Shown one piece after another: positions 25,991-33,317 of a stretch of 64,000 bases of DNA. The position numbers were made by a program, and so were the translations under genes. Below the pieces are notes generated by a model. It did no database searches, was not told where the DNA came from, and worked only from the letters and a program-made list of their open reading frames with translations. Position 1 is the stretch's first letter. Each line of letters starts with the position of its first letter. The DNA comes from Flavobacterium xinjiangense (GTDB lineage Bacteria; Bacteroidota; Bacteroidia; Flavobacteriales; Flavobacteriaceae): NCBI RefSeq assembly GCF_900142885.1, contig NZ_FRCL01000007.1:171632-235631 (forward strand), given 5' to 3'.

Positions 25991-26488
25991 ATGAAAAAGT
26001 TTATTACATTGTCATTATTATTGGCAGTTGGTTTCGTAAATGCCCAAGCTTTCAAAGGAAAAGGAGACGTTAAATTTGATGTTGGTACAAATATTCAAAA
26101 TGGCGGGTCAGGAATTGGTATCTCTTCTGATTTTGGCCTTGGAGAAAACATGTCTTATGGTTTTGTTGCTTCTTACCTGCTATCTGCGAGTTCAGATGAT
26201 TTAGGAAACAAACCAGAATTTGGAGACAGAATCGATGCTAAATTTAGATTCAATGCTAATTTAGGAAATGTTTTTCAACTTGATAAAAAAATGGATATTT
26301 ATCCAGGTCTTGATTTAGGTTTAAGAAATTTTGGTGCACATTTAGGATTTCGTTATTTCTTCACAGAAGGTTTTGGTATTTTTACAGAAGCTGGAATTCC
26401 TATTGCAAGTTATAAAACGAACCCAATAGGTTTTGATAAACTAAACAATCAATTTGTGTTTAATATTGGAGCTTCTTTCAATTTGTAA
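25991..26488 (+). CDS. Small outer-membrane beta-barrel protein (DUF6646-like)
   Basis: The 165-residue product has a signal peptide (MKKFITLSLLLAVGFVNAQ) and alternating hydrophobic/polar strands typical of an eight-strand barrel (VKFDVGTNIQ, SYGFVASYLLS, DAKFRFNANLGN, FGAHLGFRYFFT), ending in NIGASFNL with aromatic and hydrophobic termini. I recognise it as a common flavobacterial small barrel but cannot assign a function. It is monocistronic and followed by a strong bidirectional terminator. Confidence 0.78.
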   Translation: MKKFITLSLLLAVGFVNAQAFKGKGDVKFDVGTNIQNGGSGIGISSDFGLGENMSYGFVASYLLSASSDDLGNKPEFGDRIDAKFRFNANLGNVFQLDKKMDIYPGLDLGLRNFGAHLGFRYFFTEGFGIFTEAGIPIASYKTNPIGFDKLNNQFVFNIGASFNL

Positions 26489-26500
26489 CATTGGTTAAAT

Positions 26501-26539
26501 AAAAAAAGGCAATTTGAAAAATTCAAATTGCCTTTTTTA
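26501..26539. terminator. Bidirectional intrinsic terminator
   Basis: GGCAATTTGAA pairs perfectly with TTCAAATTGCC around a 3-nt loop, with an A-tract before and a T-tract after. It serves the barrel gene and the convergent aldehyde dehydrogenase. Confidence 0.85.
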
Positions 26540-26557
26540 GTTTATACTTATTGTTAT

Positions 26558-28111
26558 TTACAAATCAAATTTGATTCCTTGTGCCAATGGCAAACTCGTC
26601 GTATAATTGATTGTATTGGTTTGTCTTCTCATGTAGATTTTCCAAGCATCAGAACCGGATTCTCTTCCTCCTCCAGTTTCTTTTTCTCCACCAAAAGCGC
26701 CACCAATCTCAGCTCCGGACGTTCCAATGTTCACATTTGCAATTCCACAGTCAGAACCTACAACAGATAAGAAATGTTCTGCTTCTCTTAAATTGTTAGT
26801 CATAATCGCTGAAGACAATCCTTGAGCCACTCCGTTTTGAACATCAACAGCATTTTCAACAGTACCTGAATATTTTATTAAATATAAAACAGGAGCAAAG
26901 GTTTCGTGTTGTACGATTTCGAATGAGTTATCCGCTTCTGCAATAGCAGGTTTCACATAACAACCACTTTCGTACCCTTCACCAGAAAGAACGCCACCTT
27001 CTACAAGGAGTTGCCCACCTTCGGCAACGACTTTTGTTAAGGCATTATTGTACATTTCAACAGCATGAGTATCGATTAGCGGTCCAACATGATTGTTTTC
27101 GTCCAATGGATTTCCGATACGCAATTGTCCGTAAGCCGATACAACTGCGTCTTTTACTTTATCATAAATACTTTCGTGAATAATCAAACGACGCGTTGAA
27201 GTACAACGTTGTCCTGCTGTTCCTACGGCACCAAAAACGGCACCGATAACAGTCATTTTAATGTCAGCATCCGGAGTCACAATGATTGCATTGTTTCCAC
27301 CCAATTCCAATAACGATCTTCCTAAACGTCCTGCAACTGCTTGCGCAACTATTTTCCCCATACGAGTTGATCCTGTAGCAGAAATTAAAGGTACACGTCT
27401 ATCATTAGTCAACAATTCACCTACTTTATAATCACCGTTGATTAAACAAGAAATTCCTTCTGGAAGATTATTTTCTTTGATTACTTCGGCAATTATGTTT
27501 TGACAGGCAATTCCACAAAGTGGTGTTTTTTCAGAAGGTTTCCAAACGCAAACATCTCCACAAATCCAAGCTAATGCTGTATTCCACGCCCAAACTGCTA
27601 CTGGAAAGTTGAATGCTGAAATAATTCCAACAATTCCCAATGGGTGATATTGCTCATACATTCTATGTCCTGGACGTTCTGAATGCATCGTTAATCCGTG
27701 TAATTGACGGGAAAGACCCACTGCAAAATCACAGATATCAATCATTTCCTGAACTTCTCCGTATCCTTCCTGCAATGATTTTCCCATTTCGTAGGAAACC
27801 AATTTACCTAAAGCTTCTTTGTTTTTACGTAATTTATCTCCAAACTGACGCACGATTTCACCACGTTGTGGCGCTGGCATCAATCTGAATGTTTTAAAAG
27901 CTTCGGTAGCGGTTTGCATTACTTTTTCGTAATCGGCAGCAGTAGTTGTTTTTACTGATGCGATTAATTGTCCGTCCACTGGCGAATGACTTTCAAGAAT
28001 TTCTCCGTTTGAAAAATGGTTTACACCTGTTGAAGTTCCTTCGTTTATGGCTTTTACACCTAATTGCGCCAATGCTTCTTTCATTCCAAATTGATCTGCT
28101 ATTGTTATCAT
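26558..28111 (-). CDS. amaB: ALDH7-family aldehyde dehydrogenase (L-piperidine-6-carboxylate dehydrogenase type)
   Basis: The 517-residue protein has the aldehyde dehydrogenase core with ELGGNNAIIVTPDAD (general base Glu), AVGTAGQRCTSTRRL (nucleophile Cys) and IGGAFGGEKETGGGRESGSD. These versions are those of ALDH7/antiquitin, which oxidise alpha-aminoadipate semialdehyde (piperideine-6-carboxylate) in lysine breakdown. It follows the 3-hydroxyanthranilate dioxygenase on the same strand across a 300-nt gap containing a dispersed repeat, so a role as aminomuconate semialdehyde dehydrogenase was considered. The sequence type favours lysine degradation. Confidence 0.85.
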   Translation of the reverse strand: MITIADQFGMKEALAQLGVKAINEGTSTGVNHFSNGEILESHSPVDGQLIASVKTTTAADYEKVMQTATEAFKTFRLMPAPQRGEIVRQFGDKLRKNKEALGKLVSYEMGKSLQEGYGEVQEMIDICDFAVGLSRQLHGLTMHSERPGHRMYEQYHPLGIVGIISAFNFPVAVWAWNTALAWICGDVCVWKPSEKTPLCGIACQNIIAEVIKENNLPEGISCLINGDYKVGELLTNDRRVPLISATGSTRMGKIVAQAVAGRLGRSLLELGGNNAIIVTPDADIKMTVIGAVFGAVGTAGQRCTSTRRLIIHESIYDKVKDAVVSAYGQLRIGNPLDENNHVGPLIDTHAVEMYNNALTKVVAEGGQLLVEGGVLSGEGYESGCYVKPAIAEADNSFEIVQHETFAPVLYLIKYSGTVENAVDVQNGVAQGLSSAIMTNNLREAEHFLSVVGSDCGIANVNIGTSGAEIGGAFGGEKETGGGRESGSDAWKIYMRRQTNTINYTTSLPLAQGIKFDL

Positions 28112-28260
28112 TGTAACTTTTTTAATGAAATTTGTTATATTTTTTTGTAAAGATATTATATAAACCTGAAAAAATAACCATTGAATGCGATTTTTTATGT
28201 TTTGCGGGATTTTGCAAACAACACTGTAGAATAATCGAAAGTTTTTTAGTACATCAAGTG

Positions 28261-28409
28261 TTTAGCCCCGATAGAAGTGCAAAGCCCGGAAATCACGTTG
28301 GCTTACATTTTTTATAGCTACGAAGCGACCAAAGGAAGCTCTTGTAGCTATTTAAAAATGTTGCCAACGGAATGACGGCTTGTAACGCAAAGCGGGAATA
28401 GCTCCTAAA
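28261..28409 (-). repeat. 3'-UTR-type dispersed repeat, copy 2, with a long internal hairpin
   Basis: On the minus strand it starts directly behind the stop codon of the dioxygenase gene as GGAGCTATTCCCGCTTT and ends CTATCGGGGCTAAA at 28261. The termini match the copy at 1499-1622. Inside, GTTGGC/GCCAAC and ATAGCTAC/GTAGCTAT form a long stem around an inner loop (28300-28372). The rest of the 28112-28411 gap is AT-rich with no gene. Confidence 0.65.
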
Positions 28410-28411
28410 TA

Positions 28412-28951
28412 TTATTTTTTGGTTACAAATTTAGGATCGGCTTCCATTACGGTTCCGCAATTTTCGCAGGTTCGTAATTTTTCTGAATTGTAAAAATGTT
28501 CAAAATGTGGCAGAAAATCATTTTCAATATTATCAAGTTCAAAATAGACTTCGTATAATTTATGGTTGCAATTATCGCAAAACCACATTAATCCATCCTT
28601 GTGTCCTTTTCCGACACGTTTCCTTTCAATGACTAATCCTATTGAACCTTCGGAACGAACCGGAGAATGCGGGACTTTTCCCGGATGAAGGTACATATCA
28701 CCCGCATGAAGTTCCATTTCTTTTCGCTGCCCTTCGTCCTGTACAAATACTTTTATAGAGCCTTCGAGTTGATAAAATAATTCTTCGGTTTCGTTATAAT
28801 GATAGTCTTTTCGTGCGTTAGGACCTGCAACAACCATCACGATATAATCCTCGGATTCTGTATATAAATTTTTGTTCCCTACTGGTGGTTTAAGAAGATG
28901 ACGGTTCTCATCTACCCATTTATTGAGGTTGAAAGGTTTTGCTATTGCCAT
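28412..28951 (-). CDS. nbaC: 3-Hydroxyanthranilate 3,4-dioxygenase
   Basis: The start at 28951 (MAIAKPFNLNKWVDENRHLL) matches bacterial enzymes; the open frame extends 18 codons further without similarity. The 179-residue cupin has Fe(II) ligands His 51, Glu 57 and His 95 and catalytic-site Arg 47 and Arg 99. The rubredoxin-like cysteines Cys 125, Cys 128, Cys 162 and Cys 165 complete the match, and all metal ligands fall at the positions known in the Cupriavidus enzyme. It opens 3-hydroxyanthranilate to the precursor of quinolinate in the kynurenine pathway to NAD. Other kynurenine genes are not in the window. Confidence 0.95.
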   Translation of the reverse strand: MAIAKPFNLNKWVDENRHLLKPPVGNKNLYTESEDYIVMVVAGPNARKDYHYNETEELFYQLEGSIKVFVQDEGQRKEMELHAGDMYLHPGKVPHSPVRSEGSIGLVIERKRVGKGHKDGLMWFCDNCNHKLYEVYFELDNIENDFLPHFEHFYNSEKLRTCENCGTVMEADPKFVTKK

Positions 28952-29059
28952 GTTTTTTGTAATTTTAATTGTAAAGTTATGAAATAAAAAAATAGATGAA
29001 ATCATTTAACCATATAAGAAATATAAGGTCATATAAGTTGCAATAAATAGGATGTTAAA

Positions 29060-30169
29060 TTATCTTTTTTCTTTGATTAAATAGATATAGACCGGAAAAT
29101 GGTCGCTAAAACCAATTTCGGTGGGTGAATGCCGCAAAGGATATCCTTTATATTGTCCGCTGGTTTGAATTAAAAAAGGTTTATTGTAAATTCCAGCTTT
29201 CCAATAGGAAAAGGAGGATTTATTTGGTTTTAATAACGATCCTGAAACCATAATTTGGTCGAAAATATCCCAAGCATCCCGAAAAGCGATTGTTCCCATA
29301 CCTTTTTTGGCCATTTCTTCAAATGGATTGTATATGCCAAGTGGAAGGACATCTCCCTTTTTGGCTTTTGCGCCAAGCGCTATTTTTACACTCTTATTAT
29401 AGGGTCCGTCATTCAGGTCACCAAGGGTAATCACTTTTGCATTTGGATTAATTCTTTGAAGGGAATCGATGATTTTCCTGTTTAAAGCTCCCGCTGCCTC
29501 TCTAAAAGGGCTTGTTTTTTTCTCCCCTCCGGAACGCGACGGCCAGTGATTAACAATGATATTGATTTCCTCACCATCCAGAAAACCAGTTACCAGAAGC
29601 TGATCTCTAGTATAAATTCGATGATTTTGAGTGCTTATTTGTAAAACATCATCTGTTATTTGTTCAGATTCCATTTTTGCCACTTCCTTTGATTTGGTGT
29701 CATTCCTATAAACATACAAAGGAATATTAGAAAAACTTGTAGGCTGAAACTGTCTCTTTTGATATAACAAAGCCACGTCTATCCCTCTTTTATCAGGCGA
29801 GTCAAAATGTATGATTCCGTAGTCTTTGTTAATCAGTTTTGGTTGTTTGATTAAATCTTCCAGAACACCCCTGTTTTCTATTTCGGAACCGCCAATAAAT
29901 GTGGGAGAATCGGGATTTTCAGATGAACCAATTTCAGATAATACTCTTGCTAAGTTTTGCAGTTTATGACGGTATTTTTTAGAAGTCCAACGCTGCAATC
30001 CTGATGGTGTCCATTCCTCGTCATTAGTAACCGGGTCGTTTATTGTGTCAAATAAATTTTCAAAATTATAAAATGCTACCGTATGTATAACATAGTTTTT
30101 TTGCTGTGCATTGGAGTTTGCATTGAAAAAAAATAAAACAAACAGGAGAATCAAAGGTTTTATTCTCAT
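29060..30169 (-). CDS. Secreted endonuclease/exonuclease/phosphatase family protein
   Basis: The 369-residue product has a signal peptide (MRIKPLILLFVLFFFNANSNAQ) and the EEP fold motifs: AFYNFENLFD, FIGGSEIENRGVLEDL (catalytic Glu), NHWPSRSGGEKKT, VITLGDLNDGPYNKSV and a C-terminal FSDHFPVYIYL (Asp-His pair). The family cleaves phosphodiesters in nucleic acids, lipids or nucleotides. The export signal points to scavenging outside the cytoplasm. Its 3' end is 109 nt from the dioxygenase start and the two are on the same strand. Confidence 0.88.
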   Translation of the reverse strand: MRIKPLILLFVLFFFNANSNAQQKNYVIHTVAFYNFENLFDTINDPVTNDEEWTPSGLQRWTSKKYRHKLQNLARVLSEIGSSENPDSPTFIGGSEIENRGVLEDLIKQPKLINKDYGIIHFDSPDKRGIDVALLYQKRQFQPTSFSNIPLYVYRNDTKSKEVAKMESEQITDDVLQISTQNHRIYTRDQLLVTGFLDGEEINIIVNHWPSRSGGEKKTSPFREAAGALNRKIIDSLQRINPNAKVITLGDLNDGPYNKSVKIALGAKAKKGDVLPLGIYNPFEEMAKKGMGTIAFRDAWDIFDQIMVSGSLLKPNKSSFSYWKAGIYNKPFLIQTSGQYKGYPLRHSPTEIGFSDHFPVYIYLIKEKR

Positions 30170-30272
30170 AATTTTTTAATTATACTATTTGAAATTATAC
30201 GCTATTTTTAAGTTGGCTATTTGTAAAAATACTTCATTTTGAGATGGAACTCTAAATTATTTTCTAATTGCT

Positions 30273-30280
30273 TATCTTTG
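30273..30280 (+). promoter_or_regulatory. -7 element TATCTTTG for the LD-carboxypeptidase gene
   Basis: Exact TAnnTTTG 63 nt upstream of the ATG at 30344. Confidence 0.4.
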
Positions 30281-30343
30281 TTTTATTCTTTAATTAGATT
30301 TCTATTTCTAAGATTTTGATATATTTATAAAAAAGCAACAAAA

Positions 30344-31354
30344 ATGCATGTGACCCGATTTACTTTTATAAACAGCAATTTTGTTTTATATAAATTCCTA
30401 TTTCTTATTTTTCTTTTTCAATCCTTCAACTGTCAAGCCAATAATACACCAATGATAACACCACCTATTTTACAAAAAGGAGATACAATAGCCATTTTGG
30501 CAACAGCCAGAAAAAACATAGATGACAATCTTAAACCTGCTATAGATTTACTACACAGCTGGGGTCTTGAAGTGGTTATAGGAAGTACAATTGGTTTAGA
30601 TGACCATCAATTAGCGGGAACTGATGCCCAACGCGCTGCCGATTTTCAGCAACAACTGGACAATCCAAATATTAAAGCCATTTGGTGCGTCAAAGGAGGA
30701 TATGGAACAGTCCGAATGATTGACTTATTGGATTTTACCAAATTCAAACAAAATCCAAAATGGATTATAGGCTTTAGCGACGTTACCGTTTTGCACAATC
30801 ATTTGAACACTTTAGGTTTTAAATCCATTCATGGAATAATGCCAATAAGCATTCCCAAAGCATCTAAAGAAGCGATCGAATCATTACGTATTGCGATGTT
30901 TGGCGAAAAGCTAACCTATAAAATTGGTCCATTTGCCATGAATAAATTAGGAAAAGCGTCTGGCGAATTAGTCGGTGGTAATTTGTCCATTTTATACAGT
31001 TTATTTGGATCAAAATCCGCTATTGATTGCACCGACAAAATTTTATTCATTGAAGATTTAGATGAATATTTATATCATATTGACCGTATGATGATGAACT
31101 TGAAACGCAATGGTTGTTTGGAAAGCATAAAAGGAATTTTGGTCGGTTCTATGACCAAAATGAAAGACAACGATATTCCATGGGGAAAAAACGCCATTGA
31201 AATCATAGATGATGTCACAAAAGCATACAATATTCCTGTTTTGTATAATTTCCCCGCTGGTCATATTCAGGATAATAGAGCCCTAGTTTTAGGCAGTAAA
31301 GTAACGATTGATGTTAATGCAAATAGGAGTACTGTGACTTTTAGTGCCCCCTGA
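30344..31354 (+). CDS. LD-carboxypeptidase (peptidase S66, LdcA family)
   Basis: The 336-residue protein has an N-terminal hydrophobic segment (FVLYKFLFLIFLFQSFNC), so it is probably periplasmic; an alternative ATG at 30452 would give a cytoplasmic form. The S66 motifs are VKGGYGTVRMIDLLDF, the nucleophile GFSDVTVLH (Ser 145), LFIEDLDEYLYHIDRM (Glu) and FPAGHIQDNRALVLG (His). The family removes the terminal D-Ala of murein tetrapeptides for peptidoglycan recycling. YraN follows 75 nt downstream. Confidence 0.9.
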   Translation: MHVTRFTFINSNFVLYKFLFLIFLFQSFNCQANNTPMITPPILQKGDTIAILATARKNIDDNLKPAIDLLHSWGLEVVIGSTIGLDDHQLAGTDAQRAADFQQQLDNPNIKAIWCVKGGYGTVRMIDLLDFTKFKQNPKWIIGFSDVTVLHNHLNTLGFKSIHGIMPISIPKASKEAIESLRIAMFGEKLTYKIGPFAMNKLGKASGELVGGNLSILYSLFGSKSAIDCTDKILFIEDLDEYLYHIDRMMMNLKRNGCLESIKGILVGSMTKMKDNDIPWGKNAIEIIDDVTKAYNIPVLYNFPAGHIQDNRALVLGSKVTIDVNANRSTVTFSAP

Positions 31355-31429
31355 TCTACAAAAGGCTTTTTTGATTGCGGAAATTTTTTTTTAACTGAAT
31401 ACTGCGACTGAACACTGAACACAATTCTT

Positions 31430-31789
31430 ATGGCTGAACACAACGAACTTGGAAAACTTGGCGAAGAATTAGCGGTTGAGTACCTGCAAAAAGAGGGATA
31501 TACTATACTGGAAACCAACTGGACTTTTCAAAAAGCGGAAATTGATATTCTTGCCAAGAAAGAAAATACACTTGCCGTCGTTGAAGTAAAAACCCGTTCG
31601 TCCCTCGAATTTGGTTTACCGCAAGATTTTGTAAAACCAAAAAAAATTCAACTTCTACTAAAAACAGTTGATGCCTATGTAAACGAACGAGATTTAGACA
31701 TTGAAGTCCGTTTTGACATCATTGCCATCCATAAAGAAGGTAAATCACTTGTAATTGAGCACCTTATCGACGCTTTTTATCATTTTTAA
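31430..31789 (+). CDS. YraN/UPF0102 family nuclease-fold protein
   Basis: The 119-residue protein starts MAEHNELGKLGEELAVEYLQ and has the UPF0102 motifs NWTFQKAEIDILAKKE and LAVVEVKTRS, a restriction-endonuclease-like active site (Glu, Asp, Glu-x-Lys). Its cellular role is not established. The 75-nt gap from the LD-carboxypeptidase gene holds CTGAATACTGCGACTGAACA words. Confidence 0.92.
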   Translation: MAEHNELGKLGEELAVEYLQKEGYTILETNWTFQKAEIDILAKKENTLAVVEVKTRSSLEFGLPQDFVKPKKIQLLLKTVDAYVNERDLDIEVRFDIIAIHKEGKSLVIEHLIDAFYHF

Positions 31790-31809
31790 TGAAAATTTTC
31801 AATGTTATA

Positions 31810-31840
31810 TTTGTAACAAATTGTTTTTTAATTATATTTG
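31810..31840 (+). promoter_or_regulatory. Full consensus promoter TTTG-N19-TATATTTG
   Basis: TTTG 31810-31813 and TATATTTG 31833-31840 at the ideal spacing. A second TATATTTG overlaps the upstream element at 31806-31813. The predicted leader before the ATG at 31908 is about 60 nt. This is the best match to the Bacteroidota promoter in the window. Confidence 0.7.
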
Positions 31841-31907
31841 CACGGTTATTACACACAACTATATACTAACTGCAACTATTTTACAAAAAAACTAAACCTG
31901 TACAGCT

Positions 31908-32564
31908 ATGAAAACTGTTTCATCAATTGTAGAAAACTACATCAAAACTAAGCCCTTCCTGCTTAATGCTTTATCGCTTGGAATCATCAATCTGACTTCA
32001 TTATCCAGAAATATAATGACCGAATTAGAAAGTGAATTTGGCAAAGAAGTAAAGCAAGGTGCAGTCGTAATGGCATTAAAAAGATTAACCGAAGAATTAG
32101 ATTTTAGACTAAATCATAAAATCAATAAAGTAATAAAAAACATTGGTGAAATCACTGTTCGCTCCGCATTGACCGACTTTACTTTCGCAGCATCAGAAAC
32201 CGTTTTAAACAAACAAGCTGATTTAATTACTGATATCAACTCTTTCCCAGATATTTTTTATACCTCATCAAGAGGTGTTAACGAAACTAATATTGTGGTA
32301 AGCAATAGTGTAACTCATTTGGTTGACAAGCACTTTGCAACGGAGAAATTAATTCAAAAACTGGACAATCTTGCTTCAATCACCGTAAAATTACCAAAAG
32401 AAAATATCGTTGTTCCCGGAATTTACTATTTTATTTTCCAGCGATTGGCTTGGGAAGGAATCATCATCAATGAGGTGATTTCTACTTCAAATGAATTTAC
32501 CATATTGGTAAGTGAAGACCAAGTGGATGTGGCTTTTAAAGTAATAAAAGACTTGAAGAATTAG
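31908..32564 (+). CDS. ACT-like domain protein of unknown function
   Basis: The 218-residue soluble protein begins MKTVSSIVENYIKTKPFLLN and contains LSLGIINLTSLSRNIMTELE, helical and possibly winged-helix-like. The C-terminal part (about 140-218) has two segments with ACT-domain character: LASITVKLPKENIVVPGIYY and NEFTILVSEDQVDVAFKVIK. The latter resembles the C-terminus of aspartate kinases, and flavobacterial homologues are sometimes labelled so, but no kinase domain is present. An amino-acid-sensing regulator is an inference. It has the strongest promoter seen here. Confidence 0.65.
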   Translation: MKTVSSIVENYIKTKPFLLNALSLGIINLTSLSRNIMTELESEFGKEVKQGAVVMALKRLTEELDFRLNHKINKVIKNIGEITVRSALTDFTFAASETVLNKQADLITDINSFPDIFYTSSRGVNETNIVVSNSVTHLVDKHFATEKLIQKLDNLASITVKLPKENIVVPGIYYFIFQRLAWEGIIINEVISTSNEFTILVSEDQVDVAFKVIKDLKN

Positions 32565-32582
32565 AAAATTCCGGTAATCAAC

Positions 32583-32627
32583 AAAGCTTCCAACAAAGCT
32601 TCCAGCCTTCAAAAGGCTGGAAGCTTT
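32583..32627. repeat. REP-like palindrome upstream of the RAYT gene
   Basis: AAAGCTTCCAGCCTT (32595-32609) and AAGGCTGGAAGCTTT (32613-32627) form a perfect 15-bp stem with loop CAA. A partial unit AAAGCTTCC precedes it at 32583-32591. The downstream partner at 33281-33315 is nearly identical. Confidence 0.85.
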
Positions 32628-32663
32628 AAAAGGGAAGAAGTTTTTAAACTAAAAAAACACATT

Positions 32664-33272
32664 ATGAATCCAATTCCTCTTGAAAACGGTAGATACTACC
32701 ATATTTATAATAGAGGCAATAATGGAATAGATTTGTTTTATGAAATTGAGAACTATAAACACTTTTTGAGGTTATACGAGAAATACATTGACCCCGTAGC
32801 AGAAACTTATGCTTGGTGTTTGATGAAAAATCATTTTCACATTCTGGTTTACATCAAAGAAACCGAAGAAATTGATATTACAAAATTAGAATACTCTTCA
32901 ACTGATAAACCAAAAATAGTTAACGCTTCAAAACAGTTTTCAAATTTATTCAACGCTTATACTTTAGCTATAAATAAACGATATAAAAGGACAGGTAGTT
33001 TATTTGAGAAAAACTTTAGGCGAAAAGTGGTTAATTCGGAAACTTATTTCCAAAAACTTGTTTTTTATATCCACAATAATCCAGTTCATCATAAGTTTAC
33101 AGAACACATCATAGAATATCCTTGGACTTCTTATGGAACAGTTATCTCAAACAAGAAGACAAAATTACAAAGAGAAAAAGTAATAGAATCGTTTAATGAT
33201 TTAGAAAATTTTAAATATTACCATACCATTAATCAAAATTTAGATGAAATTGAGGATTTAATTATAGAGTAA
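32664..33272 (+). CDS. REP-associated tyrosine transposase (RAYT, Y1_Tnp)
   Basis: The 202-residue protein begins with YYHIYNRGNNGIDLF, the RAYT start motif, has the HUH metal site KNHFHILV (His 57, His 59) and KLVFYIHNNPVHH, where Tyr 135 is placed like the catalytic tyrosine. RAYTs are single-copy domesticated relatives of IS200/IS605 transposases that act on REP palindromes. Here matching palindromes lie 36 nt before the start and 8 nt after the stop. No accessory TnpB is present. Confidence 0.92.
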   Translation: MNPIPLENGRYYHIYNRGNNGIDLFYEIENYKHFLRLYEKYIDPVAETYAWCLMKNHFHILVYIKETEEIDITKLEYSSTDKPKIVNASKQFSNLFNAYTLAINKRYKRTGSLFEKNFRRKVVNSETYFQKLVFYIHNNPVHHKFTEHIIEYPWTSYGTVISNKKTKLQREKVIESFNDLENFKYYHTINQNLDEIEDLIIE

Positions 33273-33280
33273 GTTTAAAA

Positions 33281-33315
33281 GAAAGCTTCCAGCTTTCAAA
33301 AGGCTGGAAGCTTTC
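33281..33315. repeat. REP-like palindrome downstream of the RAYT gene, also a possible bidirectional terminator
   Basis: GAAAGCTTCCAGCTTT (33281-33296) pairs with AAGGCTGGAAGCTTTC (33300-33315), loop CAA, with one G-U pair. It shares the stem and loop with the upstream palindrome. The flanking A and T tracts would allow termination of both the RAYT gene and the convergent mfd, whose stop codon is 3 nt away. Confidence 0.85.
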
Positions 33316-33317
33316 TT

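Noticed and set aside
31908..32564. Aspartate kinase
   Set aside because: No kinase domain; only an ACT-like C-terminal part is present.
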